64,000 bases of DNA from Zobellia roscoffensis. GTDB taxonomy: Bacteria; Bacteroidota; Bacteroidia; Flavobacteriales; Flavobacteriaceae. Below the pieces are notes generated by a model that made no database searches, had not been told where the DNA came from, and saw nothing but the letters and a program-made list of their open reading frames with translations. The DNA is taken from assembly GCF_015330165.1 (NCBI RefSeq), contig NZ_JADDXT010000002.1:2755646-2819645 (forward strand). The letters run 5' to 3'. Below are positions 15,154-25,067 of this stretch, piece by piece (within the stretch, counting starts at the first letter, position 1; each line of letters begins with the position of its first letter). A program made the position numbers and the translations under genes.

Positions 15154-15423
15154 ATGGCAAGTGTAAAAGAATTAAAGAAGGACATTAATAATGTCTTAGG
15201 AGACATCATTGAAGCAGTATATATTGTAGAAGCTGCTAATGCTGACCAAGAGTCTAAAGAAGGAGCTAAAGTTATTGATGAAGCTATCGAGACTTTTGAT
15301 GACTTAATTCAGAAAGTGAACCAAAGAGGTGTTGAAAATAGAAAGAAACACTTAACAGCAGTTCGTCAAGAATTAGAAACAAAGGCTACAGGTCTTGTTG
15401 AAAAGGTGAATAAATTAAATTAA
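15154..15423 (+). CDS. small conserved-looking helical protein of unknown function
   Basis: 89 residues from ATG at 15154 (MASVKELKKDIN); a TTG two codons earlier is less likely. The protein is charged, Cys-free and Trp-free and looks almost entirely alpha-helical, with a heptad-like pattern across residues 40-85. No signal peptide or membrane segment, so it should be cytosolic. It has its own promoter element and is closed by a strong terminator, consistent with a single well-expressed gene. I recall similar short helical proteins in Bacteroidota but cannot name a function. Confidence 0.8.
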   Translation: MASVKELKKDINNVLGDIIEAVYIVEAANADQESKEGAKVIDEAIETFDDLIQKVNQRGVENRKKHLTAVRQELETKATGLVEKVNKLN

Positions 15424-15442
15424 GCCTTTTAAGAACTAAATG

Positions 15443-15467
15443 AAAAGCCCGCAATTGCGGGCTTTTT
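15443..15467. terminator. bidirectional terminator
   Basis: Perfect 10-bp stem AAAAGCCCGC/GCGGGCTTTT with an AATT loop and T-runs in both directions, between convergent genes. Confidence 0.9.
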
Positions 15468-16168
15468 TACTTTTTAATACTCTCTAAATACGTTTTTAGT
15501 TGCTTTCCGTATTTAGATTCGGATACCTCTGGCGAGAGTACGTTGTAAATGGAATCCAGATATTTTACATTTGCATCGGGTACTTCATTAAGTGCTATAT
15601 AAGGCGCTATATATGAGTTCTTGTGGTTTAATGCGTAGTTTAAAGAAAAGGCATAACCTCTTTGCATATTACGATCACTCAACCTTTGAACAGAATCTAA
15701 TTGTAACGAATCCAGAACGTTATTTGGGTCATTTGCCGTTTGAACAATTTCTAAGGTTTTCATATTAAACCGAGACATTGTTTTTCTATATTCCTCTAGT
15801 CTTTCCTGACTTTCAGAACCTGTTATTTTAGCATTCGTATCAAACGTATTCCAAGATGTATTGATGGTCACAGTACCGGGCTCACCAAAAAAGGTAATAC
15901 GATCGTTTACATCGTTAGCATCTTTTTTATTTAAGTAGAGGTAGAAAATCTCTGGACTTTCAAGTTCTGTAGTAAAGCTAAAATTACCATCGCCTTCTAT
16001 TTGCAAAGAATCTATAGTGGTTAAAACGGAATCAGGTACGTGTTGAAGGTAAAGAGTGCCTTTCTTGAGTCCCTTTACATTTCCGGTAACCGTCATCGTA
16101 TTTTTGGTGTTTCCTCCACAAGAAAACAACAGAAGAGAAACAGCACTTAAAAGAATTATGTTTTTCAT
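15467..16168 (-). CDS. DUF4369-like lipoprotein
   Basis: 233 residues from the ATG at 16168, chosen because it starts the lipoprotein signal MKNIILLSAVSLLLFSC with the acylated Cys at 17; an in-frame start seven codons earlier has no signal character. The N-terminal half (VTGNVKGLKKGTLYLQHVPD, IDSLQIEGDGNFSF) matches the DUF4369 domain often found before thioredoxin-like domains in Bacteroidota. Here the thioredoxin domain is missing: the C-terminal half is helical and has no CxxC. Function unknown; periplasmic or outer-membrane-anchored. Confidence 0.8.
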   Translation of the reverse strand: MKNIILLSAVSLLLFSCGGNTKNTMTVTGNVKGLKKGTLYLQHVPDSVLTTIDSLQIEGDGNFSFTTELESPEIFYLYLNKKDANDVNDRITFFGEPGTVTINTSWNTFDTNAKITGSESQERLEEYRKTMSRFNMKTLEIVQTANDPNNVLDSLQLDSVQRLSDRNMQRGYAFSLNYALNHKNSYIAPYIALNEVPDANVKYLDSIYNVLSPEVSESKYGKQLKTYLESIKK

Positions 16169-16260
16169 GTTTAGTTTTTGGTGGCGCAAATATCTATATT
16201 TTTTTTGGTTTCCTTTAGAAGCTATTTTTGAAATCTATGAGAGGTTATCAAATGGTACTG

Positions 16261-16268
16261 TATTTTTG
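16261..16268 (+). promoter_or_regulatory. -7 promoter element upstream of rpiA
   Basis: TATTTTTG matches TAnnTTTG; another TATTTTTG lies at 16223-16230. Either would leave a leader of about 100-140 nt before rpiA. Confidence 0.45.
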
Positions 16269-16374
16269 TAGCGTAGGAGGAAAGAAAACAGCTCGGATTA
16301 CGACCAATAAGAACCCTATTTCTGTAAATAATTTAATATCTTTTCGATTATTGAACTTTAATAAAAGTTAATAT

Positions 16375-17049
16375 ATGAGTGCTGAAAATGAAAAATGGAT
16401 TGCGGCAATCGCGTCTGCGGAATATGTAAAGAATGGAATGCTAGTTGGTCTAGGTTCTGGGTCTACCGCGGCTTTTATGATTGCAGAGTTGGGGAAGAGA
16501 GTAGCAGGTGGACTCATTATGAAGGGTGTACCGTCATCAGATGCTACGGCCAGACTGGCAAAACAAGCAGGAATTTCCTTGCTTTCGTTGGATGAGGCGG
16601 GAACCATGGATATCAACATTGATGGAGCGGATGAATTCGACCCACAGCTACAGTTAATAAAAGGTGGAGGAGGAGCATTGCTTCGGGAGAAAATATTGGC
16701 ACATAACTCAAGGTTCAATATAATTATAGCAGACTCGGGTAAGGAAGTAGAACGTTTAGGAAAATTTCAACTTCCCATAGAAACTATTCCTTTTGCAACC
16801 CAGACCATTATTGCGGAGTTGGAACATTTAGATTTGCAGCCTAAGTTGCGAATGAAAAACGATGAGGTGTATAAAACGGATGAGAACAATTACATTCTTG
16901 ACGTTGATATTTTTCAAAAGGATGATTTAAAAGAATTAAATACGCTTCTTATTCAAATTCCTGGAGTCGTCGAAACAGGTCTTTTTCTGTCCTCTACGGA
17001 TTTGGTTTTGGTAGGGCAGGGTAACAAGGTGGCAACATTTAAGAAGTAG
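16375..17049 (+). CDS. rpiA: ribose-5-phosphate isomerase A
   Basis: 224 residues; interconverts ribose-5-P and ribulose-5-P in the pentose phosphate pathway. Family motifs: GLGSGSTAAF (25-34), GVPSSDATARLA (51-62), DGADEFDP (83-90, catalytic Asp) and KGGGGALLREK (96-106, catalytic Glu). Full length for RpiA. Followed 30 bp later by selO on the same strand. Confidence 0.95.
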   Translation: MSAENEKWIAAIASAEYVKNGMLVGLGSGSTAAFMIAELGKRVAGGLIMKGVPSSDATARLAKQAGISLLSLDEAGTMDINIDGADEFDPQLQLIKGGGGALLREKILAHNSRFNIIIADSGKEVERLGKFQLPIETIPFATQTIIAELEHLDLQPKLRMKNDEVYKTDENNYILDVDIFQKDDLKELNTLLIQIPGVVETGLFLSSTDLVLVGQGNKVATFKK

Positions 17050-17079
17050 ACCTTTTAGCTGTTTGTTGAGGGGGAGAAA

Positions 17080-18666
17080 ATGAAAAATGGTAAACAGATG
17101 AAATTCAATATACAAGAGACTTTTAATAAAGAATTACCAGCGGACCCAATTTTGGAGAATAGTAGAAGGCAGGTAGAAAAAGCTTGTTTTTCCTATGCCG
17201 CACCAAAGCAGACCCCCAACCCTAGTATGATTCATATATCTCCGGAAATGGCAAAAGAATTAGGCCTTTCCGAAGAGGACGTTCAGAGCGAGGAATTTCT
17301 AAAAATCTTTACAGGTAATCAGGTGTTAGAAGGAACCACTCCTTATGCCATGTGCTATGGTGGACACCAATTTGGTAATTGGGCTGGGCAATTGGGAGAT
17401 GGCAGGGCCATTAACCTTACAGAAATAGAACATAACGGAAAACACTGGGCTCTACAATTAAAAGGCGCCGGTGAAACGCCGTACTCTAGAACAGCGGATG
17501 GACTTGCGGTTTTGCGTTCATCCATTCGGGAATATTTGTGTAGTGAGGCTATGTTTCATTTGGGTGTTCCCACAACACGAGCCTTGTCCTTGGCATTATC
17601 TGGAGACCAAGTACTACGCGATGTACTTTATAATGGTAATCCTGCTTATGAGAAAGGTGCTATTGTTTGTCGCGTTGCGCCCTCTTTTCTCCGTTTTGGG
17701 AATTATCAAATTTTTGCTGCGCGGGAAGACATTAAAACTATGCGAACGCTGGTAGATTATACAATCAACCATTTTTTTCCGGAGCTGGGCGAACCATCTA
17801 AAGAAACGTATGTTCAGTTTTTTCAGGCTGTGGCAGATGCTACTTTAGAAATGTTGGTGCATTGGCAACGGGTAGGTTTTGTACACGGGGTAATGAATAC
17901 GGATAATTTATCCATTCTTGGTTTGACCATAGACTATGGCCCTTACGGTTGGCTAGAGGGGTATAACCATGGATGGACGCCAAATACAACGGACCGGCAA
18001 CACAGCAGATACAGGTATGGGAATCAACCTAATATTGGGCTGTGGAACCTGTACCAATTGGCAAATGCGCTGTACCCTTTAATTGGAGAGGCAGAACCAT
18101 TAGAAAATGTTTTAGAAGGTTTCAAAACGGAATTTGAGGAGAAGTACCAGGAGATGATGAAATCTAAAATCGGACTATTTTCTGAGGATGTCAATGACCA
18201 AAAGTTGTTAGATGACTTAGAAGAAAATTTACAACTAACCGAAACCGATATGACACTATTCTTTAGAAATCTAGCCGAGTTTAAAAAAGAAGTTGAGAAT
18301 GCGGACTCCTATATAAACGTGGTTGAAGATGCGTTCTATATTCCTGAGGAGGTGAAAGGTGAAGTATTGGATAAATGGTTGCTTTGGTTTAATACCTATC
18401 AAACTCGTTTGGATAAAGAAAGTCTCACTGATGCTGAACGAAAGGAAAAAATGAATGCCGTAAACCCAAAATACGTATTGCGTAACTATATGGCGCAATT
18501 GGCGATTGATGCTGCAGATGAAGGGGATTATACTCTAATTGATGAATTATTCAATCTTTTGAAAAAGCCCTATGACGAACAACCCCAACATCAGAAGTGG
18601 TTTGCCAAACGACCAGATTGGGCCAGAAACAAAGTAGGATGTTCTATGTTGTCCTGCAGCTCGTAA
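17080..18666 (+). CDS. selO: SelO/YdiU family protein AMPylase
   Basis: 528 residues (522 if the ATG at 17098 is used). Pseudokinase-fold enzyme that transfers AMP to Ser/Thr/Tyr of target proteins under oxidative stress (known for E. coli SelO). Motifs seen: YGGHQFGNWAGQLGDGRA, LQLKGAGETPYSRTADG, VLRSSIREYL, HGVMNTDNLSILGLTIDYGP (active site Asn and Asp). It ends in CSMLSCSS; the third residue from the end is Cys where some eukaryotic homologues carry selenocysteine. The AKR gene begins 10 bp downstream, so the two are probably co-transcribed. Confidence 0.93.
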   Translation: MKNGKQMKFNIQETFNKELPADPILENSRRQVEKACFSYAAPKQTPNPSMIHISPEMAKELGLSEEDVQSEEFLKIFTGNQVLEGTTPYAMCYGGHQFGNWAGQLGDGRAINLTEIEHNGKHWALQLKGAGETPYSRTADGLAVLRSSIREYLCSEAMFHLGVPTTRALSLALSGDQVLRDVLYNGNPAYEKGAIVCRVAPSFLRFGNYQIFAAREDIKTMRTLVDYTINHFFPELGEPSKETYVQFFQAVADATLEMLVHWQRVGFVHGVMNTDNLSILGLTIDYGPYGWLEGYNHGWTPNTTDRQHSRYRYGNQPNIGLWNLYQLANALYPLIGEAEPLENVLEGFKTEFEEKYQEMMKSKIGLFSEDVNDQKLLDDLEENLQLTETDMTLFFRNLAEFKKEVENADSYINVVEDAFYIPEEVKGEVLDKWLLWFNTYQTRLDKESLTDAERKEKMNAVNPKYVLRNYMAQLAIDAADEGDYTLIDELFNLLKKPYDEQPQHQKWFAKRPDWARNKVGCSMLSCSS

Positions 18667-18676
18667 AATAGATTCT

Positions 18677-19642
18677 ATGATCAAAAATAATTCCAAAACC
18701 CAAATAGGGCTGGGTATGGCCGCTTTGGGCCGGCCAGAATATATAAATATCGATAGCTCGGATAGAGATAAATCAGAAGTTGCTTTTAGAGCCAATGCTT
18801 TTAAAGTACTTGATGCGGCCTACGAAAAAGGGGTGCGCTATTTTGATACTGCACCTTCTTACGGTAAGGGTGAAGCATTTCTAAAAGACTGGAACGAGAG
18901 CCGTAATCACACAGATGTAGTTTTGGGAACCAAATGGGGCTATACCTATGTTGCCAACTGGCAACTGGGGTATGAGGGAGCTCACGAAGTAAAAGAGCAT
19001 TCTCTAGCGAAGCTTACGGAACAATGGGAAGTATCGCAATACTTACTTCCCGCTTTGGAGTATTATCAAATTCATTCCGCGACTTTTGAGAGCGGTGTGC
19101 TTCAAAATAAGCCTGTTTTGGAAAAGCTCTTGGAAATAAAAAGAACAACCGGACTCAAAATAGGTATTTCTACAAGCGGACCAAATCAAAATGAGGTCAT
19201 AGAAAACGCGTTGCAAATTAGAATAAACAGGGAAGTAGTTTTTGATAGTTTTCAGGTTACGTTCAATATATTGGAACAAGCTACTTTGCCGGTGTTACGA
19301 GAGGTACAATTGCAGGGAAAGAAACTCATAATTAAAGAAGCGCTGGCCAATGGTCGGGTATTTCCCAATACAAAGTATCCACAATATCAATCTTTGTATA
19401 TAAAATTACAAGCGCTAGCAGAACGTCACCAAGTTGGTATGGATGCCATTGCGCTTCGTTTTGTTATAGATGGACTTCAACCGGATTATGTGTTGAGCGG
19501 TGCAGCAGATATCATGCAATTAGAACAAAATTTAAAAGCAAATAACTTTACCTTAAATAAAGAAGAACTAGAACAACTTAGAGCGGAAAAAGTAAATTCA
19601 AAGGCATACTGGGCAGAACGCAGTAAGTTGAGTTGGGGATAA
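18677..19642 (+). CDS. aldo/keto reductase
   Basis: 321 residues; NADPH-dependent oxidoreductase on a TIM barrel. The catalytic tetrad is visible: Asp and Tyr in YFDTAPSYGKGE, Lys in LGTKWGY and His in YYQIHSAT. Cofactor-site segments KIGISTSGP and the C-terminal LSGAADIMQLEQN also match the family. Substrate unknown. It lies 10 bp after selO and converges on the DUF819 gene with a 32-bp gap and no clear terminator. Confidence 0.9.
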   Translation: MIKNNSKTQIGLGMAALGRPEYINIDSSDRDKSEVAFRANAFKVLDAAYEKGVRYFDTAPSYGKGEAFLKDWNESRNHTDVVLGTKWGYTYVANWQLGYEGAHEVKEHSLAKLTEQWEVSQYLLPALEYYQIHSATFESGVLQNKPVLEKLLEIKRTTGLKIGISTSGPNQNEVIENALQIRINREVVFDSFQVTFNILEQATLPVLREVQLQGKKLIIKEALANGRVFPNTKYPQYQSLYIKLQALAERHQVGMDAIALRFVIDGLQPDYVLSGAADIMQLEQNLKANNFTLNKEELEQLRAEKVNSKAYWAERSKLSWG

Positions 19643-19674
19643 ATATAATTTGCTAAAAAAAGTAATCCTGAAAT

Positions 19675-20991
19675 TTAAAGTGCCGAAGCTACCTCCATCA
19701 AATAAGCACACAACAGTGCACCACCAGTACCCACTACATAACCAAAAACAGCCAAAAGCACCCCCACGGAAGTCAATGACGGATGAAATTCCGCAGCCAC
19801 TACTGGGGCAGAAGCGGCACCACCCACATTGGCTTGGCTACCAACCGCTAGAAAGAAAAAAGGAGCTTTAATCAGTTTGGCTACAAGAATCAATAGTCCC
19901 GCATGAATGGAAATCCATATAAAGCCAATGGCAATCAACCCTGGGTTTTCAAGAACTTTTCCTAAGTCCATTTTCATTCCTATGGTCGCAACCAAAAGGT
20001 AAATGAACATACCACCAATTTTACTGGCTCCGGCACCTTCATAATTTTTTGCTTTGGTAAATGATAAAGCTATACCGGCAGCTGTGGCAATAACCACCAT
20101 CCAAAAGAAACTAGAGCCTAAGAAAGACAAAAAGCTTTTCTGGTCGCTTACACTTTCAAATGAATTGGTCAGTACGGTACTCATATGATTACCGAAGAAA
20201 TGCGCAATACCCGTTGCCGCAAAAGCAAAACAGAGCATCATCATATAATCCTTTAGCGTCGGTACTCGGGTTATTTTTTCAGCAAATGCGGTCACTTTTA
20301 CTTTTAGGGTTTCAATAGCCGAGGTATCAGCCTTGAGCCATTTGTCAATTTGTTTGGTTCGGCCCACGCCTAAGAGAATAATTGCCATCCAGATATTGGC
20401 AACAACAATGTCTACCAATACCATGGCACCGTATTTTTCAGGATTATATTTAAAGATTTCATACATGGCAGCCTGGTTGGCACCTCCACCGATCCAACTA
20501 CCGGCAATGGTAGATAATCCCCTCCAAATAGCATCAAAATCATTACCGCCCACGGTATCAGGAGAAAAAATAGAAACGATTAAAATAGCAATAGGTCCGC
20601 CTATTATAATTCCCGCACTTCCCGTTAGGAACATAATCAAGGCTTTTGAACCCAAGTTCATAATCGCTTTTAAATCGATGCTCAACGTCATGAGTACTAA
20701 AGCTGCAGGTAGCAAATACCTGCTGGCTACATAATACAGACTAGACGTGTGGGTTATGATTTCACCTGTTTCGCTTAGGGTTTCCCATTTTTCGGCTACA
20801 ATACCTGTGGAGGCAAGAATACCTGGTAATAAATAACACATAAGCACCCCAGGAACAATACCGTAGAATTTACTCCAAAACCCTGTTTTTTTAGAGGAGC
20901 CATAAAAAATGAAGCCTAGGCAGAGTGCTAAAAGTCCAAAAACAACAGTGTCATCAGTAATTAGCGGAGCGGGTAAAAGCGGTTTGGTCAT
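19675..20991 (-). CDS. DUF819 family membrane permease-like protein
   Basis: 438 residues with about 10-11 hydrophobic membrane segments and the Gly-rich signatures of DUF819 (YjcL-like) proteins: SWIGGGANQAAM, VGSQANVGGAASAPVVAAEF and VGVLLAVFGYVVGTGGALL near the end. These pseudo-repeats resemble sodium/solute transporters such as those for keto acids or glutamate, but the substrate of the family is unknown. Last gene of a probable three-gene operon after the class A PBP and HAD genes (gaps of 32 and 31 bp). Confidence 0.87.
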   Translation of the reverse strand: MTKPLLPAPLITDDTVVFGLLALCLGFIFYGSSKKTGFWSKFYGIVPGVLMCYLLPGILASTGIVAEKWETLSETGEIITHTSSLYYVASRYLLPAALVLMTLSIDLKAIMNLGSKALIMFLTGSAGIIIGGPIAILIVSIFSPDTVGGNDFDAIWRGLSTIAGSWIGGGANQAAMYEIFKYNPEKYGAMVLVDIVVANIWMAIILLGVGRTKQIDKWLKADTSAIETLKVKVTAFAEKITRVPTLKDYMMMLCFAFAATGIAHFFGNHMSTVLTNSFESVSDQKSFLSFLGSSFFWMVVIATAAGIALSFTKAKNYEGAGASKIGGMFIYLLVATIGMKMDLGKVLENPGLIAIGFIWISIHAGLLILVAKLIKAPFFFLAVGSQANVGGAASAPVVAAEFHPSLTSVGVLLAVFGYVVGTGGALLCAYLMEVASAL

Positions 20992-21022
20992 ATGATTTTT
21001 GGGTACGTTTCCTCAAATATAA

Positions 21023-21826
21023 TCAAATTACCAGATGCTTTTTAATATAGTGTGCCACGCCATTCTCAGTGTTGGGCAGGGTTACCGCATTAGCAACGGC
21101 CTTAACTTCTTCTCTAGCATTGCCTACGGCTACACCACAACCACTATTTTGTAGCATATCAATATCATTATAATTATCGCCGAAAGAGATAACATGCTCA
21201 AGCGATTCACCTTCTTGTAATAACGATTCAATAGCCGATAATTTTGAAACCGATTTAGGAGCGATTTCTATTAAAGTATCATTAGAACGATATAGATTAA
21301 GATACTCACCTAATTTTTTTTCAAGAATAGGATAAAGGGCATCTGCATCATCTTTAGTGCTCATGAGCATTATTTTGTGAGCCCCAATTTCACGGGCAGA
21401 CCAATCTGAAAGTGTTTCTGGAGTTGGCCTAAAAACGGGAGAAGATTTTGTGTACTTAATTTCTTTTTGAACACGTTCAGAGTCCGATTCTACATACCAT
21501 TCATTGTTATAGTATAAACCAAGTTGGGTGTTATTAGCTTCTGCCAATTCATAGATTTGTTGCAGGTGTTCTGTATGAATATGCACAGAAGAGAGTTCTT
21601 GGTTGCCATTGAGAACCAATGCCCCATTATAACAAATAATAGGTTGGTCTTCAACCTCAAGGTCTTTTTGAATATATGTCATAGCACTTGGCATACGGGC
21701 AGATACCAGAATGATTTTCACTTGAGATTTTATGCGTTTAATTTCGGATATAGTATGTTCAGAAACATCACTTTTGGAGGTTAATAGCGTTCCATCTAGG
21801 TCTGAGCAGAGTATTTTATAATTCAA
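21023..21826 (-). CDS. Cof-type HAD-IIB phosphatase
   Basis: 267 residues. Motif I CSDLDGTLLTSKSDVS with the nucleophile Asp at about 8, motif II in IILVSARMPS, and motifs III/IV in SKLSAIESLLQ and ISFGDNYNDIDML. The large C2 cap between motifs II and III is typical of Cof/YkrA-type sugar-phosphate or nucleotide phosphatases. The substrate cannot be told. Middle gene of the PBP-HAD-DUF819 operon. Confidence 0.9.
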   Translation of the reverse strand: MNYKILCSDLDGTLLTSKSDVSEHTISEIKRIKSQVKIILVSARMPSAMTYIQKDLEVEDQPIICYNGALVLNGNQELSSVHIHTEHLQQIYELAEANNTQLGLYYNNEWYVESDSERVQKEIKYTKSSPVFRPTPETLSDWSAREIGAHKIMLMSTKDDADALYPILEKKLGEYLNLYRSNDTLIEIAPKSVSKLSAIESLLQEGESLEHVISFGDNYNDIDMLQNSGCGVAVGNAREEVKAVANAVTLPNTENGVAHYIKKHLVI

Positions 21827-21858
21827 TTTTTTAGATTTTAAAATTTGTAATGGTTGGT

Positions 21859-24108
21859 CTAGTTTCTCTTTCTAAATTCCTTGGTTTTCTTTTTTTCGGG
21901 ATTTTTAAACAAACGTTTAAAGAAGCCGTCACGTTTTACAGGCTCGCAATCCAACATTTCCAAAGTTGCGGGATTTGGTGGCGTGAACTGTGCTTTGGTA
22001 ATTTCATTATATGACGGGTGTTTATTCATTTCTTGCATCCACTTGGCAAAAATAGGAAGGGCAGCATTTGCCCCTTGTCCCAAACTAGTACTTCTAAATC
22101 CGATTTCATGATTATCCAATCCCACCCATGTAACGTGAACCAGTTTTGGCATGATAGCTACGAACCAAGCATCTTTGTTATTCTGTGTAGTTCCTGTTTT
22201 TCCGGCAATGTCATTATTCAATTTGTAGGAGGTTCGTATTCTAGAAGCGGTACCTCTGTTAATAGTACCTTTCATCATTTCTACCATAATTTGCCTTGTT
22301 TCTTCAGAAAAAGCGGTGGTTTTGGCTCTTTTTGGTTCAAATTTGGTTAAAACGGAGTCTTTTCTATCTGTTATTTTTTCGATGAGGTAGGGTAAAACTG
22401 CTTTACCGTTATTTACATAACCGGCATAGGCACCCGCTAGCTCATTTAAGTAAATTTCACCTGTACCCAAGGCTAAAGAGGGTTGCTCTGGTAGTTTGGA
22501 AAATATGCCCATGTTCTTTGCCATGGTTATGACATTTTGAATTCCTGCTTTTTCCAGAACTTTTACCGCTACCGTATTTACGGAATGACTTAATGCCTCT
22601 TCCATAGAATAGTTGAGGTACGTTTCATCTTTTTTACCAGAGTTACTAGGTGTCCATCCTTTTAAATTTTCATATTCCACTTCTTCCGCAGAAAAATAGG
22701 TACACGGCAAAGTACCTGTTTCTAGGGCTGTAGTATAGACTATAGGTTTAAAGGTAGAACCCACTTGGCGTTTGCTCTGAGCAACGTGATCGTATTTAAA
22801 GTGTTCAAAATCGACTCCTCCTATCCATGTTTTTACGGCACCGGTTTTTGGGTCAATTCCTAAAGAACCGGTATTCAACATCTTCATGTAATGGGTAATA
22901 CTATCCAAAGAACTGCCCTGAATGGTTTTTTCTCCATCCCAATCGGTTAAGGTCATCTCTTTTTTTACGCTAAGGGAATCTATGATTTGCTGGTGCTCCA
23001 GACCCTGCTTTTTCAGTTTTTTATAGACCTCTGAATTTTTGACTACTTTTTCAATCAGCTTTTTATTGGTAAGCCAAGGAGCGTTCTTACCATAGCTCTT
23101 TTCAAAACTACTTTGAAGCGACTTCATATGGTCTTGCATAGCATCTTCCGCCCAGTATTGCATATTGTAATCAAGCGTAGTGTATACTTTTAATCCTGAT
23201 GTGTAAATGTTATACTCGTTTCCTTCTTCCTTCTGTTTATCATTCCACTTTAGCAGTTGCTTTCTAACTTCCTCTCTAAAGTAAGGCGCTAATCCGGCAT
23301 TATTATCAAAATCTCGATAATCTAATTTTAAGGGAATATCCGTAAGACTATCTTTTTGTTCCGCTAAAATGTAATCATTGTTGGCCATGGCCAAAAGTAC
23401 CAAGTTTCTTCGGGTAAGGCTCCTTTCTGGAAATATACGAGGATTGTAGCCATAGGTGGCCTTTAACATACCGACCAAAACGGCACTTTGTTCTACTGTT
23501 AAATCTCTTGTTTGTTTATTGAAAAATTTGAGGGAGGCACTTTCAATTCCAAAAGTATTATCGCCAAAAGAAACTGTATTCAGGTAATGGGTAAGAATTT
23601 CATCTTTGGTGTAAAGGTCTTCCAGTCGCGAAGCAATGAACATCTCCTTAACTTTATCGACCACAATGTTGGCCTTTTTTCTATCTCTTCGGGGATATAA
23701 GTTTTTAGTAAGCTGTTGTGTTAGCGTACTACCACCACCAGCTGATTGGTCTTGCATCAATACCGTCTTTACGGCAACACGTCCCAAACTTTGGTAGTCA
23801 ATACCTTCGTGATCATAAAAACGTTCGTCCTCAATAGCTACTAAAGCGTTTAAAACATGTTCAGGTATAGCCTCAAATGCAATGGGTTGCCGATCATATA
23901 AATAAAACTTACCAATAAGAACACTATCGGCTGTATAGACTTCTGAGGCTCTTTGATACTGAAAATCAGATAGTTCTTCTTTGTCAGGTATTTTACCCCA
24001 AGCTCCCCAATAAATACTGATTAGAAATACAAAGAAAAATAGGACTAGCGAAAGTGCAGCTAGGGCGGCATATTTTAAAAATGGAGACTTTATTTTTTTT
24101 AAAATCAA
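21859..24108 (-). CDS. class A penicillin-binding protein (glycosyltransferase/transpeptidase)
   Basis: 749 residues; polymerises and cross-links peptidoglycan at the outer face of the inner membrane. One N-terminal membrane anchor (residues ~13-35). GT51 glycosyltransferase: EDERFYDHEG (93-102), GGSTLTQQLTKNL (125-137), EILTHYLNTV. Transpeptidase: the Ser-x-x-Lys STFKP, the SVN motif (LSHSVNTVAV) and the KTGTT motif. The C-terminus is a short basic tail. First gene of the PBP-HAD-DUF819 operon and divergent from the S1/P1 nuclease gene. Confidence 0.95.
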   Translation of the reverse strand: MILKKIKSPFLKYAALAALSLVLFFFVFLISIYWGAWGKIPDKEELSDFQYQRASEVYTADSVLIGKFYLYDRQPIAFEAIPEHVLNALVAIEDERFYDHEGIDYQSLGRVAVKTVLMQDQSAGGGSTLTQQLTKNLYPRRDRKKANIVVDKVKEMFIASRLEDLYTKDEILTHYLNTVSFGDNTFGIESASLKFFNKQTRDLTVEQSAVLVGMLKATYGYNPRIFPERSLTRRNLVLLAMANNDYILAEQKDSLTDIPLKLDYRDFDNNAGLAPYFREEVRKQLLKWNDKQKEEGNEYNIYTSGLKVYTTLDYNMQYWAEDAMQDHMKSLQSSFEKSYGKNAPWLTNKKLIEKVVKNSEVYKKLKKQGLEHQQIIDSLSVKKEMTLTDWDGEKTIQGSSLDSITHYMKMLNTGSLGIDPKTGAVKTWIGGVDFEHFKYDHVAQSKRQVGSTFKPIVYTTALETGTLPCTYFSAEEVEYENLKGWTPSNSGKKDETYLNYSMEEALSHSVNTVAVKVLEKAGIQNVITMAKNMGIFSKLPEQPSLALGTGEIYLNELAGAYAGYVNNGKAVLPYLIEKITDRKDSVLTKFEPKRAKTTAFSEETRQIMVEMMKGTINRGTASRIRTSYKLNNDIAGKTGTTQNNKDAWFVAIMPKLVHVTWVGLDNHEIGFRSTSLGQGANAALPIFAKWMQEMNKHPSYNEITKAQFTPPNPATLEMLDCEPVKRDGFFKRLFKNPEKKKTKEFRKRN

Positions 24109-24190
24109 ACTGATGAATTTTATGGGTGCAATATCAAATTAAAAAACGAAACCGTTGAGTTTCTTAACAATAGATTAAACTTCATTTTTT

Positions 24191-24198
24191 TACTTTTG
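24191..24198 (+). promoter_or_regulatory. -7 promoter element for the nuclease gene
   Basis: TACTTTTG matches TAnnTTTG, 16 bp upstream of the ATG at 24215. Confidence 0.45.
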
Positions 24199-24214
24199 CC
24201 GCTAAATTTATTTC

Positions 24215-24985
24215 ATGCGAAAAATAGTATTCTTTCTGTTCTTAATAACAACGCTTTCTAACGCAAATGATGGTGAATGGTCTAAAACCGGACACCGAAC
24301 AGTGGGCGAAGTTGCGCAGCACCATCTTTCTAAAAAAGCAAAGAAGGCCCTAAAAAAACTCTTGAACGGAGAGAGCCTTGCCCATGTATCTACGTTTGCA
24401 GATGAGATAAAAGCCGACAGGACTTATAAAGAATTCAGTGCGTGGCATTATGTGAATATTCCTAAAGGTAAAGATTACGCTGATATTGAACCCAGTGAGC
24501 ATGGAGACCTAATAACAGGTATCAATAAGTGTATTGAAATTATAAAGGACGAGAACAGTAAAAAAGAAGACAAGGTTTTCTACCTTAAAATGCTGGTTCA
24601 TTTAATAGGAGACCTGCATCAGCCCATGCACGTTGGCCGCTTTGAGGACAAAGGAGGGAACGATATTCAGTTGCAATGGTTCAATCAAGGAACAAATTTA
24701 CATAGGGTGTGGGACTCTAATATGATTGACGATTATGGTATGAGCTATACTGAATTGGCATCTAACTTACCGGAAGTTTCAAAAGAGCAGGTACAAACTA
24801 TTCAACAAGGAAATATTTATGATTGGGTTGAAGAGTCTCAAGAAATTGCAAATAAGTTGTATGATTCCGTAGAAGTGGGTGAGAAGTTATATTACCGCTA
24901 CAGCTATGAGTGGTGGAGTACCGTTGAAAATCAGTTACAGAAAGGTGGGTTGCGTTTGGCCAAGGTATTGAATGAGCTTTTTTAG
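24215..24985 (+). CDS. secreted S1/P1-type zinc nuclease
   Basis: 256 residues with an N-terminal signal peptide (MRKIVFFLFLITTLSNA). The family cleaves single-stranded DNA/RNA and removes 3'-phosphates using three Zn2+ ions. Zinc-ligand motifs: EWSKTGHRTVGE near the mature N-terminus, VSTFADEI, WHYVNI, LVHLIGDLHQPMHVG, GGNDI and NLHRVWDSN. In P1 nuclease the free amino end of Trp-1 binds zinc; here Trp lies a few residues after the expected signal cleavage site, so processing would have to occur right before it. It probably serves nutrient (phosphate or nucleotide) scavenging in the periplasm or outside the cell. Confidence 0.93.
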   Translation: MRKIVFFLFLITTLSNANDGEWSKTGHRTVGEVAQHHLSKKAKKALKKLLNGESLAHVSTFADEIKADRTYKEFSAWHYVNIPKGKDYADIEPSEHGDLITGINKCIEIIKDENSKKEDKVFYLKMLVHLIGDLHQPMHVGRFEDKGGNDIQLQWFNQGTNLHRVWDSNMIDDYGMSYTELASNLPEVSKEQVQTIQQGNIYDWVEESQEIANKLYDSVEVGEKLYYRYSYEWWSTVENQLQKGGLRLAKVLNELF

Positions 24986-25067
24986 GCTGCTTTACCCTTT
25001 ATCAAAAAAATAAGGGTGTTTAACGAATCATAATACCTAGTCATCTAATTTCCGGTTATATTCAAGT

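Noticed and set aside
19650..19871. 73-codon frame between the AKR and DUF819 genes
   Set aside because: Antisense shadow of the 3' end of the DUF819 gene; Pro/His-rich translation without a fold.
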